From the NCBI GenBank assembly GCA_002305715.1, contig DBQD01000071.1, forward strand, positions 43,908-107,907: DNA of 64,000 nucleotides. The letters run 5' to 3'. Below the pieces are notes generated by a model, which was not told where the DNA came from, made no database searches, and saw only the letters and a list, made by a program, of their open reading frames with translations. Numbering within the stretch: position 1 is the stretch's first letter; each line of letters begins with the position of its first letter. Made by a program: the position numbers and the translations under genes. The stretch is from Proteiniphilum sp. UBA1403 (GTDB taxonomy: Bacteria; Bacteroidota; Bacteroidia; Bacteroidales; Dysgonomonadaceae). Positions 1 through 8,836 of the stretch are shown one piece after another.

Positions 1-2144
1 ATATTAATGCTGAGAGAGTTCTGATGATGCGGTAATATCACAGAATTGGTATAGATAAGACTTTGCGACAAGGGTGAGTTCTCATCTTTTGGATTTATTC
101 TGAGATTGTTTACATAGAGATCCGTAAAAAAAACCGCTGAAGCTTGCGGACTCTCTATAAAATCATCCGGATTGAAACGAACAAAACCATCTAACGAGCC
201 AAAATAGATCATTCCATCTCTAGTTTTGAAGCTCGACTGGTAATTGAATTGGTTGGTCTTCAGACCATTTTTGACTGTATAATTTTTAAAGGCCCTTTTG
301 TTGGGATCAAAACAAACCAAACCGGAATTGGTAGAGAACCAAAGATTACCTACCTGGTCGTCTACAATCTTGTATACAACATCGTTTGGTAATCCATTCA
401 AGCTGTTGTAGGTTGTAAAAGTCTCTTTCTCTCTATTAAATAGACCGATACCTCCACCTTGTGTTGTAACCCACAGCCTTCCGCTACCATCTTCATATAC
501 AGAGGTTGTTTTATTATAGGGTAAACTTTCTCGAATGAAAGGATCATGTTCAAAATGAGTCCATTTTGTGGAAGCTGGATTAAATCGAAATAGCCCATTT
601 AAAAAGGTAGATATCCATATATATCCATAGCTGTCTTCAAAAATATTCTGAATTGATATCCCTTTTAATTCCTCAACATGATTAAATTGATTCCTTTCTG
701 CATCATAGATATCCACTCCGGCAAGGGTACCAACCCAAAATACTCCCTGTCGGTCTTTGCAAAGGGAGAAAGGACTGTTTTGACTGATTGAATGAGGGTC
801 ATCGGAATGGGTAAAGAGATCCATTTTTCCTGTTTTCAGATTATACCGATGCAAACCTTTTGAAAATGTACCTATCCACAAATCATCTCCATCATTAAAC
901 AAGGCGTGAATATTGGTATACAACGAGGTTAGTGGTTTCGGCAATTCCTGAAATAGGCCGGTAGTTGGATCAAAAAGATGAAGACCTCCATCCTCTGAGC
1001 CTATCCATATTTTGCCACCTGGAGCAGAACAAAACTCTCGAACTCGTTTACCCATTAAACCCTCTTTTCCAGCTTGAGGATAAAACAATTCGAAGTTATT
1101 CTGCTGATTGGAGAAATAATCGACCCCCCCAAAATAGGAGCCAACCCATATACCGCCATCACGATCTTTAAAGATAGAATATATTGCATTATCAGACAAT
1201 GTGTTATCCAACGACAGATCGTGTCGCAGATTGATAACCTCTCCTGTATCTGAATGATAAATATAGACACCAGACTCCGTACCTATCCAAAGGGTTGTTG
1301 GATCAATTCGTTCTACACAACGTACAAAGATTGGATCACCACGACTGTCTTTGTCCAACACAACACGATGTGTCCTATTAATTGTATTAATAGCAACAAG
1401 ACCCTTTTGAGAAGTAGACATCAACAATACATTGCCTGGATCGGGAAAGACATCCGATATTTCTCCGGTACCATGTAAAAATGTGTCGTCATCCATCAGA
1501 TTGAAATGGGTTATTTCCTTCGTCTTCTTGTTGATATGCATGAAAGGAGATGAATAGGGAAATACCCATACACCGTTGCTATTATCGGGGCATAAAGTAA
1601 TCATCTTCATGCCATCCTTCACAAGTGGAATGGCATAAAAAGCAAGTTCATCCTTTTCCATGATGTAGTGAAAGATACCTTTACTCTCTAGCGACATCCA
1701 TATATCTCCATCTTTGTCGGCAGCCATATCTGTAACAACACCACTGACAGAATCATTCTCGCTAGTTGTAGTGTTGAAGCGGTGAAATTCTTCCGTGTGC
1801 ACATCATAGATGTACACACCTTCATCGGTAGCCACCCAGATATTGTCATTTTTATCTTGCAGGATACGATGAAAAACATTGTCACTCAATGTGCCATCGG
1901 GCGAAAATTTATAGATAACAAAACGTGAACCATCAAACTTGTTTAACCCGTCTTTTGTACCAAACCATATAAATCCCATCTTATCCTGCAATATGGCATG
2001 TACCGTATTTTGAGAGAGTCCATTGTTGATATTGAAATGTTTAAACGAGTAATTGAAATTGGTATATGAAGCCATGGATTTCAGGGAATAGATCGCTGAA
2101 ATGAGAATAATAGAAAGGAGTATTTTCTTCATTTTGCCATTCAT
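1..2144 (-). CDS. Hybrid two-component sensor-like protein, N-terminal part (Reg_prop propeller + start of Y_Y_Y), cut by window edge
   Basis: I translated this by hand on the minus strand; the frame is open from the start at 2144 (alternative ATG at 2132) to base 1. A short signal/anchor segment (MKKILLSIILISAIYS) is followed by many Reg_prop-type repeats of the form 'D..G.IWFGT..GL..F' (for example GFIWFGTKDGLNKFDG, NDNIWVATDEGVYIYD, GGIWVGSYFGGVDYF). Near the left edge comes the beginning of a Y_Y_Y domain (FFTDLYVNNLRI, then LPHHQNSLSIN). This is the periplasmic half of hybrid two-component systems, which bind glycan fragments and activate polysaccharide utilisation loci in Bacteroidota. 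The kinase, receiver and AraC parts would lie outside the window, so a shorter one-component relative cannot be excluded. It starts 13 bases after the stop of a decayed GH43 fragment on the same strand. Its target locus is not visible here. Confidence 0.85.
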   Translation of the reverse strand, partial: MNGKMKKILLSIILISAIYSLKSMASYTNFNYSFKHFNINNGLSQNTVHAILQDKMGFIWFGTKDGLNKFDGSRFVIYKFSPDGTLSDNVFHRILQDKNDNIWVATDEGVYIYDVHTEEFHRFNTTTSENDSVSGVVTDMAADKDGDIWMSLESKGIFHYIMEKDELAFYAIPLVKDGMKMITLCPDNSNGVWVFPYSSPFMHINKKTKEITHFNLMDDDTFLHGTGEISDVFPDPGNVLLMSTSQKGLVAINTINRTHRVVLDKDSRGDPIFVRCVERIDPTTLWIGTESGVYIYHSDTGEVINLRHDLSLDNTLSDNAIYSIFKDRDGGIWVGSYFGGVDYFSNQQNNFELFYPQAGKEGLMGKRVREFCSAPGGKIWIGSEDGGLHLFDPTTGLFQELPKPLTSLYTNIHALFNDGDDLWIGTFSKGLHRYNLKTGKMDLFTHSDDPHSISQNSPFSLCKDRQGVFWVGTLAGVDIYDAERNQFNHVEELKGISIQNIFEDSYGYIWISTFLNGLFRFNPASTKWTHFEHDPFIRESLPYNKTTSVYEDGSGRLWVTTQGGGIGLFNREKETFTTYNSLNGLPNDVVYKIVDDQVGNLWFSTNSGLVCFDPNKRAFKNYTVKNGLKTNQFNYQSSFKTRDGMIYFGSLDGFVRFNPDDFIESPQASAVFFTDLYVNNLRINPKDENSPLSQSLIYTNSVILPHHQNSLSIN

Positions 2145-2157
2145 ATGTGGAGGGTAA

Positions 2158-2454
2158 TTATTTTACCACTACTGGTCTAATTTGCTTACCACTGATTGTG
2201 ATTATTCAGTTGTCTGAAATAGTCAAATCATTGATGTAAGAGGTACGAGGAGCTATACTGGTCATACTAGCATGGGCATGATATATATATTTATAACTCC
2301 CATCTGCAGTCATAAATAGTCCTTCCGGACTGGTAACCAATGCAACACATATATGTTCATCGACCGAATTGAACATGTAAAATCTGTTCTTAGATTTCAC
2401 ATAATATAGCTCTGGTTCCCAATTCCACACTGGTCGAAATCATCGAGTATGGTA
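2158..2454 (-). pseudogene. Decayed GH43 glycosidase remnant with internal deletion
   Basis: One minus-strand frame reads PVWNWEPELYYVKSKNRF then YMFNSVDEHICVA, which resembles the blade 1-2 region of GH43 arabinofuranosidase/xylosidase enzymes. It passes almost directly into YIYHAHASMTSIAPRTS and YINDLTISDN, which resembles the C-terminal end of the same family. Most of the catalytic propeller between them is missing. After an in-frame TGA at 2206-2208 the same frame continues with IITISGKQIRPVVVK to a TAA at 2158-2160, and another stop (TGA) interrupts it upstream near 2440. The remnant is about 100 codons against roughly 300 or more for the family. I see a deletion plus two stops, so a functional product is very unlikely. 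The family assignment is from remembered motifs, not a search. Confidence 0.6.
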
Positions 2455-2474
2455 ACCATTTACGTTCGGCGTGG

Positions 2475-2576
2475 TCACTTTTTCATCTTAACAACAAATG
2501 TAATACTTTCTCCTTGTGATACCTGATTTCCGTGACAAGGAGTGTTGAATTTTGTATTAACATGTTTATCTTTGAT
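2475..2576 (-). pseudogene. C-terminal fragment of an unrecognised protein
   Basis: A minus-strand frame of about 33 codons reads IKDKHVNTKFNTPCHGNQ then VSQGESITFVVKMKK and stops with TGA at 2475-2477. The amphipathic beta-strand ending in 'GESITFVVKMKK' looks like the C-terminus of a secreted beta-sandwich protein. In-frame TAA codons lie directly upstream and no start codon precedes it. It is probably debris from a larger gene in the same decayed stretch as the GH43 remnant. I cannot assign a family. Confidence 0.3.
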
Positions 2577-2594
2577 GCGTTATCTTTATGATTA

Positions 2595-2744
2595 TTATTT
2601 GTTTAAGAGCGCAGCAGCACACCAAATACAAGGTGCCTGACCGTGATACTTATCTGTATTATAGATATTTCACTTAGTATCAGGTTCAAATTCTTTATAT
2701 TTATCATAAATTGGTACCACAAAATGAGGTTTATCAATCTGAGG
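2595..2744 (-). pseudogene. Unrecognised coding remnant with an internal stop
   Basis: One minus-strand frame reads PQIDKPHFVVPIYDKYKEFE, then PDTK, a TGA stop, and then NIYNTDKYHGQAPCIWCAAA followed by LLNK and TAA. Composition and the GQAPCIW element look like real protein rather than random sequence, and the frame is shared across the stop. No start codon or full domain is visible. Together with the neighbouring fragments it fills the stretch between the sensor gene and the DUF349 gene, which otherwise holds no intact gene. Confidence 0.3.
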
Positions 2745-2748
2745 TATA

Positions 2749-2784
2749 CAAAAAATAGGCGACCGGAAATATCCAGTCGCCTAT
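2749..2784 (-). terminator. Intrinsic terminator of the DUF349 gene
   Basis: A perfect 9-bp inverted repeat (ATAGGCGAC at 2755-2763, GTCGCCTAT at 2776-2784) is followed on the minus strand by a run of T. It lies 34 bases after the stop of the DUF349 gene. Confidence 0.85.
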
Positions 2785-2818
2785 GTTAGACTTTAGTTTT
2801 TGGATGTTGTTACAACAA

Positions 2819-4936
2819 TTAACCCAACTCCTGATCAATTGCACCAACTTTCTTCTCAATTAACTTCAGTTCTGCTTTAATTTTCTCCATCTTTTGGTTC
2901 ATATCATCAAGCAGATGATTACCCTTCTTAGAAGAAACTGATAGGAATCCTATATTATTCTTATATGTTTGCAGCTCACTCTTCATCCGGTCATATTGAC
3001 GCATCAGTTTTTCACGTTCTCGTAGCAACTGATTTTGAGCATTACCGGACTTCGCTAAATCGGAAATACTTGATTTAAAGCTTTCCAGTTTACGTTCAGC
3101 TTTATCAATATTGAGTCGGTCGAACTGGGCCTCAGTAGCTTCATAAAACTCACGATAAACACGATCCTTCAACTTATACGGAACATGTCCAATGGCGTAC
3201 CATTCGTCCATTAATTTATGCAGCTCTGTCAATGCATCTTCTGCATCGAGAGATGTATCAAGATTTACAATACGCTCCACAATCTCTTTCTTGGCTTGCA
3301 TATTTTTAGCTTCTTCATCGTATTGTGATGAAGTATGTATCTTTTTCTGTTCGAAAAAGTAATCGCAAGCGCTTATAAACCGTTTCCAGATACTATCAAC
3401 ATATTTGTGAGGAACAATACCGATATTTTTCCACTCTTTCTGTATTTCGATCATCTCACGGGTAGCATTTTTCCAGTCCTGGCTATCTTTGAGTGCTTCT
3501 GCTCGTTCGCAAAGAGCTGTTTTTTTCTTGAGGTTGACTTCCATTTCTTCACGAAGTGATTTATAGAAATCATTCTTGGTTTTGAAGAACAGATCGCAAG
3601 CTGCACGATAGCGTTTATAAATCTTGGTGTTCCATTTACGGGGAACAAAACCAATCTGACGCCACTGATTCTGAATTTCGAGGACCTCTTTTACTTTGTT
3701 ATTCCAGTCTTTTACAGATGTAATCTTGCTATAATCGATCGCCTCTAATTTCTCACATAGAGCAGTCTTCAATTCAAGATTCTCATCTTCTTTCACTCTC
3801 AAACTCTCGAAATGAGATTGATACTTTTTATTGATGTTTGTTGACGCCTCTTTAAAGCGATTCCAAATCTCTTCTCTGTCTTTCCTTGAGACAGGACCAA
3901 TTTCTCTCCACTCTTGATGCAAGTTTTGGAGTTGGTGGAATGCGGAAACTACATCCGGCTCCTCATTGAGCTTCTCTGCAGCGATACATAACTCTGTTTT
4001 TAATTCCAGATTTTTCTTGAAATCATATTCTCTAAATTCGTTGTTAATACGAACCAGGTCGTAAAACTTCTCCACATATCGCTGGTATGATTTCCACAAC
4101 TCATTTACCTTTGCTTGGGGAACTTGTTTGATTTCGTTCCACTCTTGCTGTAAGGCTTTGAATTCTTGGTATGCTTTATTGAAATCTTCCTGTCCTTGAG
4201 TTTCGGTCAGGACTTTTATTTGTTCAATGATCGCCAATTTGCGGGCTACATTTTTTTCTTTTTCAGCTTCTTCCTGTGCCGCAATGAGTGATCTCTTTTC
4301 TTTAATCTTCTGGAGCAACTCTTTTCCTTCAGAAAATAACTCTGATTCGTTTACGACAAAATTTATCTCCTCACCACCTTGTGCAAGAAATGCTTGTTTC
4401 TGTTGCTCGGTTTCATTACGCAATGAACGATAGAATTGGTTTTTTAATTCGTCCACATCTTTGCGTTTCGGATTATCCGATTCCATTAATTTTCGAAGAT
4501 GAACAACAATCTCATCAATGGGAAGAAGTGACACGACTCCCTCATCAGATGATTGCTCTTCTTCTGAATCTAAGTCTACATCTTCTTCATTTTCTTCATC
4601 TTCAAGAGCATCCTCCAGATCATAATCGATCGTTGATTGTTCTTCAGATTCTCCTTCTCCCATTACCGAAATCTTTTCTTGTATAGCAGTATCAATTGCC
4701 TCCGGCTCATTTGTTTTGTCTGCTTTCACATCCTCGTGAACAACCTTGTCCGGAACTGATTCAATTTCTTTTTCTGCAATGTTGGATGCAACTTGAGTTG
4801 CCTCAATAGGTGGATCAAGTGTAACTTTTTCCTCTGTCTTTGGGGAAGCCTCTTCATTGAGAGATTGCAGTTTTTCTACAGTTTCTTCGTTGTTAACTGG
4901 TAAGTTGTCTTTTTCCGGATCGTTTTTCGTATTCAT
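2819..4936 (-). CDS. DUF349 repeat protein
   Basis: A 705-residue protein if started at the ATG giving MNTKNDPEKD; an in-frame ATG five codons upstream at 4951 is also possible. The first ~150 residues are low-complexity and strongly acidic (runs of E and D). From about residue 230 to 610 there are five tandem DUF349 units of ~75 residues, each with the pattern 'EW..IG.VP.K....IW..F..A...FF' (for example EWREIGPVSRKDREEIWNRF and QWRQIGFVPRKWNTKIYKRY). The last ~90 residues are a predicted coiled coil (REREKLMRQYDRMKSELQTY). There is no signal peptide, so it should be cytoplasmic. DUF349 proteins are widespread in Bacteroidota and Actinobacteria and the biochemical role is not established as far as I know. 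It is monocistronic, with its own terminator. Confidence 0.9.
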   Translation of the reverse strand: MNTKNDPEKDNLPVNNEETVEKLQSLNEEASPKTEEKVTLDPPIEATQVASNIAEKEIESVPDKVVHEDVKADKTNEPEAIDTAIQEKISVMGEGESEEQSTIDYDLEDALEDEENEEDVDLDSEEEQSSDEGVVSLLPIDEIVVHLRKLMESDNPKRKDVDELKNQFYRSLRNETEQQKQAFLAQGGEEINFVVNESELFSEGKELLQKIKEKRSLIAAQEEAEKEKNVARKLAIIEQIKVLTETQGQEDFNKAYQEFKALQQEWNEIKQVPQAKVNELWKSYQRYVEKFYDLVRINNEFREYDFKKNLELKTELCIAAEKLNEEPDVVSAFHQLQNLHQEWREIGPVSRKDREEIWNRFKEASTNINKKYQSHFESLRVKEDENLELKTALCEKLEAIDYSKITSVKDWNNKVKEVLEIQNQWRQIGFVPRKWNTKIYKRYRAACDLFFKTKNDFYKSLREEMEVNLKKKTALCERAEALKDSQDWKNATREMIEIQKEWKNIGIVPHKYVDSIWKRFISACDYFFEQKKIHTSSQYDEEAKNMQAKKEIVERIVNLDTSLDAEDALTELHKLMDEWYAIGHVPYKLKDRVYREFYEATEAQFDRLNIDKAERKLESFKSSISDLAKSGNAQNQLLREREKLMRQYDRMKSELQTYKNNIGFLSVSSKKGNHLLDDMNQKMEKIKAELKLIEKKVGAIDQELG

Positions 4937-5114
4937 CAGTAGTCCCTTCATTTTACCTGGTCAATTAGCCAGGATGTTGCCATTCAATTTTACTTTTTTA
5001 AAACACGATAGCAGTTTTTATCACCCACTACTCCTGTTAAGTGATACAAATTAACGAAATATTTTTGGTATTTCAACGGTTTTTGCCATTTAATTTGTGG
5101 ATTCCAGTATAATG

Positions 5115-5147
5115 ACAAAAATTCCGAAGCAAGAGTTTGCTCCGGAA
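5115..5147 (-). terminator. Intrinsic terminator after der
   Basis: On the minus strand, TTCCGGAGCA and TGCTTCGGAA (5122-5147) pair over 10 bp with one G-U, with a 6-base loop and a T-run beyond. It closes the DUF177-rpmF-fabH-era-der run. Confidence 0.8.
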
Positions 5148-5204
5148 GTTATGACGTTCGATATAGGTGACACACCATGGTGTCTAAAGAGCGAAAAGTG
5201 AGGA

Positions 5205-6518
5205 CTATTTCTCGCGGAAGAAAATATTGATGGGTGTCCCTTTAAAGTCCCAGTTTTCACGCATCCTGTTTTCTACAAAACGTTTGTATGGCTCTTTAAT
5301 CCATTGTGGAAGATTACAGAAGAATGCAAAAGAGGGTATCTGCGTATTTGGTAGCTGCGTAATATACTTCACCTTAATATATTTTCCTTTGTTGGCAGGT
5401 GGAGGTGTTTTCTCAATAATAGGCAGCATAACCTCATTTAGTTTGCTGGTCGATATTTTTCGTTTGCGGTTCTCATATACTTCCTTAGCGACATCCATTA
5501 CCTTGAGAATGCGTTGTTTGGTAAGTGCTGAACCGAAGATAATGGGAAAATCGGTAAAGGGAGCCAAACGGTTACGAATAGCATTCTCAAATGTTTTAAT
5601 TACAATGGTGTCTTTTTCTTGTACAGTGTCCCACTTGTTGACAAAAACAACCAATCCTTTTCGGTTCTTTTGGATAAGAGAGAAAATATTCAAATCTTGG
5701 CTTTCAATTCCACGGGTGGCATCAAGCATCAGAATACACACATCGGCATTTTCAATGACTCTAATTGAACGAATAACCGAGAAATATTCAAGATCTTCTG
5801 TTACTTTACCTCTTTTACGTATTCCAGCTGTATCTATTAGATAGAAATCCATACCGAACTTATTGTATCGTGTATAGATGGAATCGCGTGTGGTGCCGGC
5901 AATGTCGGTAACAATGTTTCTCTCCTCTCCGATCAATGCATTAATGATGGATGATTTACCAGCATTGGGACGACCAACAACTGCAAATTTGGGTATATCA
6001 TCCAAAGCTTCTTCTTCGTTCTCCTTGGGCAATAGAGAGAGAATATGATCAAGGAGATCGCCTGTACCTGAACCGTTTACAGATGAAACACAGAATGGAT
6101 CGCCCAGTCCAAGTGAATAAAATTCTGCAGCTTGATGACCAATCTCGAAATTATCAGACTTATTGGCCACAACTATTACCGGTTTACGTGAACGACGCAA
6201 CATCTCTGCAACTCCTGAATCAAGATCGGTCAGACCGTTCATTACATCAACCACAAACAGAATTAAATCGGACTCTTCAATGGCGATATTCACCTGTTTG
6301 TTAATTTCATCCTCCATGACATCATCAGAATTCACAACCCAACCACCGGTATCGACCAGGGAAAACTCCTGTCCGCCCCAGTTTACCTTTCCATACTGAC
6401 GGTCGCGTGTGGTGCCGGCTACGTCCGTCACAATGGCCTGACGCGTTTGTGTCAGGCGGTTAAAAAGGGTAGATTTACCCACATTAGGTCTACCTACAAT
6501 AGCTACTAAGTTTTGCAT
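5205..6518 (-). CDS. der: Ribosome-associated GTPase Der (EngA)
   Basis: A 437-residue, full-length double-GTPase. It acts in late assembly of the 50S ribosomal subunit. The first G domain has P-loop GRPNVGKST at residues 8-16, DTGG and NKSD; the second has GRPNAGKSS near residue 182, DTAG and NKWD. The C-terminal KH-like domain ends at PINIFFREK. Both G domains look intact. It lies 69 bases downstream of era, with no terminator between, in the run DUF177-rpmF-fabH-era-der that is conserved in Bacteroidales. Confidence 0.97.
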   Translation of the reverse strand: MQNLVAIVGRPNVGKSTLFNRLTQTRQAIVTDVAGTTRDRQYGKVNWGGQEFSLVDTGGWVVNSDDVMEDEINKQVNIAIEESDLILFVVDVMNGLTDLDSGVAEMLRRSRKPVIVVANKSDNFEIGHQAAEFYSLGLGDPFCVSSVNGSGTGDLLDHILSLLPKENEEEALDDIPKFAVVGRPNAGKSSIINALIGEERNIVTDIAGTTRDSIYTRYNKFGMDFYLIDTAGIRKRGKVTEDLEYFSVIRSIRVIENADVCILMLDATRGIESQDLNIFSLIQKNRKGLVVFVNKWDTVQEKDTIVIKTFENAIRNRLAPFTDFPIIFGSALTKQRILKVMDVAKEVYENRKRKISTSKLNEVMLPIIEKTPPPANKGKYIKVKYITQLPNTQIPSFAFFCNLPQWIKEPYKRFVENRMRENWDFKGTPINIFFREK

Positions 6519-6587
6519 TCTTTTGTTGTTTTTGAGTTATCCGACTCATTAAATCTTTGACTTATTGGAAAAATGGCACATGGATAT

Positions 6588-7490
6588 TTAATCAAGTTTA
6601 TATCCAAATGTCTTCAGCATGTTGTCTCTGTTACGCCAGTCTTTTTCAACTTTAACGTAGAGTTGAAGGAAAATCTTCTTTTCAAAAAATCGTTCGATAT
6701 CTTTGCGGGCCATAATTCCCAGTCTCTTCAGTGATTCACCTTTATGGCCAATGACGATTCCTTTCTGGGTATCTCTTTCCACCAAGACAATAGCCCTAAT
6801 CCTGATGATATCTTGCTCTTCCTTAAACTCTTCTACGCCCACTTCTATGGAGTAAGGAATCTCTTTTTGATAAAGCAACAGCGCCTTCTCCCTAATAATC
6901 TCTGCCACAAAGAAACGAGCCGGTTTATCGGTTAAGGCATCTTTCTCGAAATAGGGAGGAGATTCTGGCAGTAGTTCCAATATGCGCTTTTGAAGCATCT
7001 CTATTGCGAAATTATTCAATGCAGATATTGGAAATATTTCCGCTTTTGGCAACAGGACTTTCCATTGTTCTACCATTGTTTCAAGTGAGGCCTGATTGGT
7101 TTGATCAATCTTATTGATCAATAACAATACAGGCATATCCAATTGATGAACCTTCGATAGGAACTCATCGTTCTTGTCTACTTTCTCTACAACATCGGTC
7201 ACATAAAGCAATACATCCGCATCTTCCAGTGCGGAAAGAGAGAAGTTGAGCATTTGCTCTTGCAGTTTGTAATTGGGGCGCAATACTCCCGGTGTATCAG
7301 AATAGACAATCTGATAGGTAGGCTTATTCACAATCCCAATAATCCGATGCCTTGTAGTTTGAGCTTTAGCCGTTATAATTGAAATCTTCTCACCTACCAA
7401 CCGATTCATCAATGTAGATTTTCCCACGTTTGGATTACCTACAATATTAACAAAACCAGAACGATGTTTTTGCTCCTGCATTTTATTCAA
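6588..7490 (-). CDS. era: GTPase Era
   Basis: A 300-residue GTPase that binds the 3' end of 16S rRNA during 30S maturation. Seen: P-loop GNPNVGKST near residues 17-25, switch region AQTTRH, DTPG (G3) and NKID (G4). The C-terminal KH domain contains the GHKGESLKRLG loop. Length is normal for the family. The start could also be the second methionine (MQEQKHRSGF, 7481), which would remove three residues. It is flanked by fabH and der on the same strand, a standard Bacteroidales order. Confidence 0.97.
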   Translation of the reverse strand: MNKMQEQKHRSGFVNIVGNPNVGKSTLMNRLVGEKISIITAKAQTTRHRIIGIVNKPTYQIVYSDTPGVLRPNYKLQEQMLNFSLSALEDADVLLYVTDVVEKVDKNDEFLSKVHQLDMPVLLLINKIDQTNQASLETMVEQWKVLLPKAEIFPISALNNFAIEMLQKRILELLPESPPYFEKDALTDKPARFFVAEIIREKALLLYQKEIPYSIEVGVEEFKEEQDIIRIRAIVLVERDTQKGIVIGHKGESLKRLGIMARKDIERFFEKKIFLQLYVKVEKDWRNRDNMLKTFGYKLD

Positions 7491-7529
7491 TTTTTACTTT
7501 ATAATCATTCTGTTTATTGACCGAGAATA

Positions 7530-8525
7530 CTACTTGTAATCATATCCCCATTTCAGGTATACACTACCCCATGAGAATCCTGCACCGAAAGCTGTGAGAA
7601 TAACATTGTCTCCTTTACGTAGTTTTGGTTCCCATTCCCACAAACAGAGAGGGATTGTGCCAGCGCTGGTATTACCGTATCGTTCGATATTGATCATCAC
7701 CTTTTCTCTCGATAAGCCGGTTCGCTCAATTGCGGCATCAATGATACGCATATTTGCTTGGTGAGGGACCAACCAGTCTACATCGTCAACAGAAAGATTG
7801 TTTCTTCTCATGATCGATTCTGAGACTTCTGCCATGCGAGAGACTGCATATTTGAAAACAACCTTTCCATCCTGATAGACGGTATGTTCGGCGTTATCTA
7901 CAGTCTCGTGGGTTGCAGGAAATTTACTACCACCAGCTTTCATTTGCAGCGGAGTATAACCAACTCCATCAGAGTGGAGCTCTGCATCTAGAATACCTAA
8001 ATTCTCTTCAGTTGGCTCAATAAGTACAGCTCCTGCAGCATCTCCAAAAAGTGGACAGGTCGTTCGATCTTTGTAATTGGTAATGGATGACATCTTGTCT
8101 CCGGCAATCAATATAATTTTCTTATACTTACCCGTTTTAATTAATCCATTGCATATCTCCAATCCATAGACAAAGCCAGAACATGCCACTTCCATATCGA
8201 AACAGAAGGCATTTTTAATTCCAATATTCTCTGCTACGATTGATGCTGATGACGGAAATATATGATCGGGAGTAGATGTTGCAAAAATCACTGTATCTAT
8301 TTCGGCTGGTTGGGTGTTTGTTTTTTGCAATAACTCCTCCACTGCTTTTGTTCCCAATACCGATATACCTTGATTCTCCCCTTTCAGGATACGTCTCTCT
8401 TTAATTCCTACTCGTGTCATTATCCACTCATCGGAGGTATCTACCATGGTAGAAAGCTCCTCATTAGTGAGAATATAATCCGGTACACTGGCGGCTATTC
8501 CCGTTATAACTGCGTTTACTTGCAT
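7530..8525 (-). CDS. fabH: Beta-ketoacyl-ACP synthase III (FabH)
   Basis: A 331-residue enzyme that condenses acetyl-CoA with malonyl-ACP to start fatty acid synthesis. The catalytic triad is visible: Cys in EVACSGFVYG, His in WLVPHQANMRI, and Asn in YGNTSAGTIP. The methionine of MQVNAVITGIAASVPDY is chosen as start because family members begin there. An upstream in-frame ATG (8570) would add 15 residues of atypical sequence. It follows rpmF by about 95 bases on the same strand, the common rpmF-fabH coupling that links ribosome and lipid synthesis genes. Confidence 0.97.
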   Translation of the reverse strand: MQVNAVITGIAASVPDYILTNEELSTMVDTSDEWIMTRVGIKERRILKGENQGISVLGTKAVEELLQKTNTQPAEIDTVIFATSTPDHIFPSSASIVAENIGIKNAFCFDMEVACSGFVYGLEICNGLIKTGKYKKIILIAGDKMSSITNYKDRTTCPLFGDAAGAVLIEPTEENLGILDAELHSDGVGYTPLQMKAGGSKFPATHETVDNAEHTVYQDGKVVFKYAVSRMAEVSESIMRRNNLSVDDVDWLVPHQANMRIIDAAIERTGLSREKVMINIERYGNTSAGTIPLCLWEWEPKLRKGDNVILTAFGAGFSWGSVYLKWGYDYK

Positions 8526-8620
8526 TGTTTTTATTAATACGTTGAGAAATGAGAAAAAACCCTGAAACACGTAAGGGTCATTTCAGGGTCTCATGATTCT
8601 ATCAGATGAAAGTGAGAAGT

Positions 8621-8806
8621 CTATGCTTTAACCTCTTTTTCAATTGCTAATTTTCCTCTATAATACCCGCATTCGCCGCAGACGGTATGGTAGATATGCC
8701 AAGCACCACAATTAGGGCATACCGCCATAGTGGGTAATTTTGCATGGTCGTGCGACCTTCTTTTTCCTTGTCTTGCAGAAGACTGTCTTCTTTTTGGATG
8801 TGCCAT
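8621..8806 (-). CDS. rpmF: 50S ribosomal protein L32
   Basis: A 61-residue protein starting MAHPKRRQSSARQGKRRSHD, the typical basic L32 N-terminus. It has two cysteine pairs (CPNC and CGEC) of the zinc-ribbon form. It lies between the DUF177 gene (30 bases upstream) and fabH, as in many bacteria. Confidence 0.97.
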   Translation of the reverse strand: MAHPKRRQSSARQGKRRSHDHAKLPTMAVCPNCGAWHIYHTVCGECGYYRGKLAIEKEVKA

Positions 8807-8836
8807 TTGTATCTCTTATTATTACTGTTTATAATT

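Noticed and set aside
5227..5844. 205-codon plus-strand reading frame opposite der
   Set aside because: It lies wholly inside the conserved Der coding region on the other strand, and its translation has no recognisable domain.
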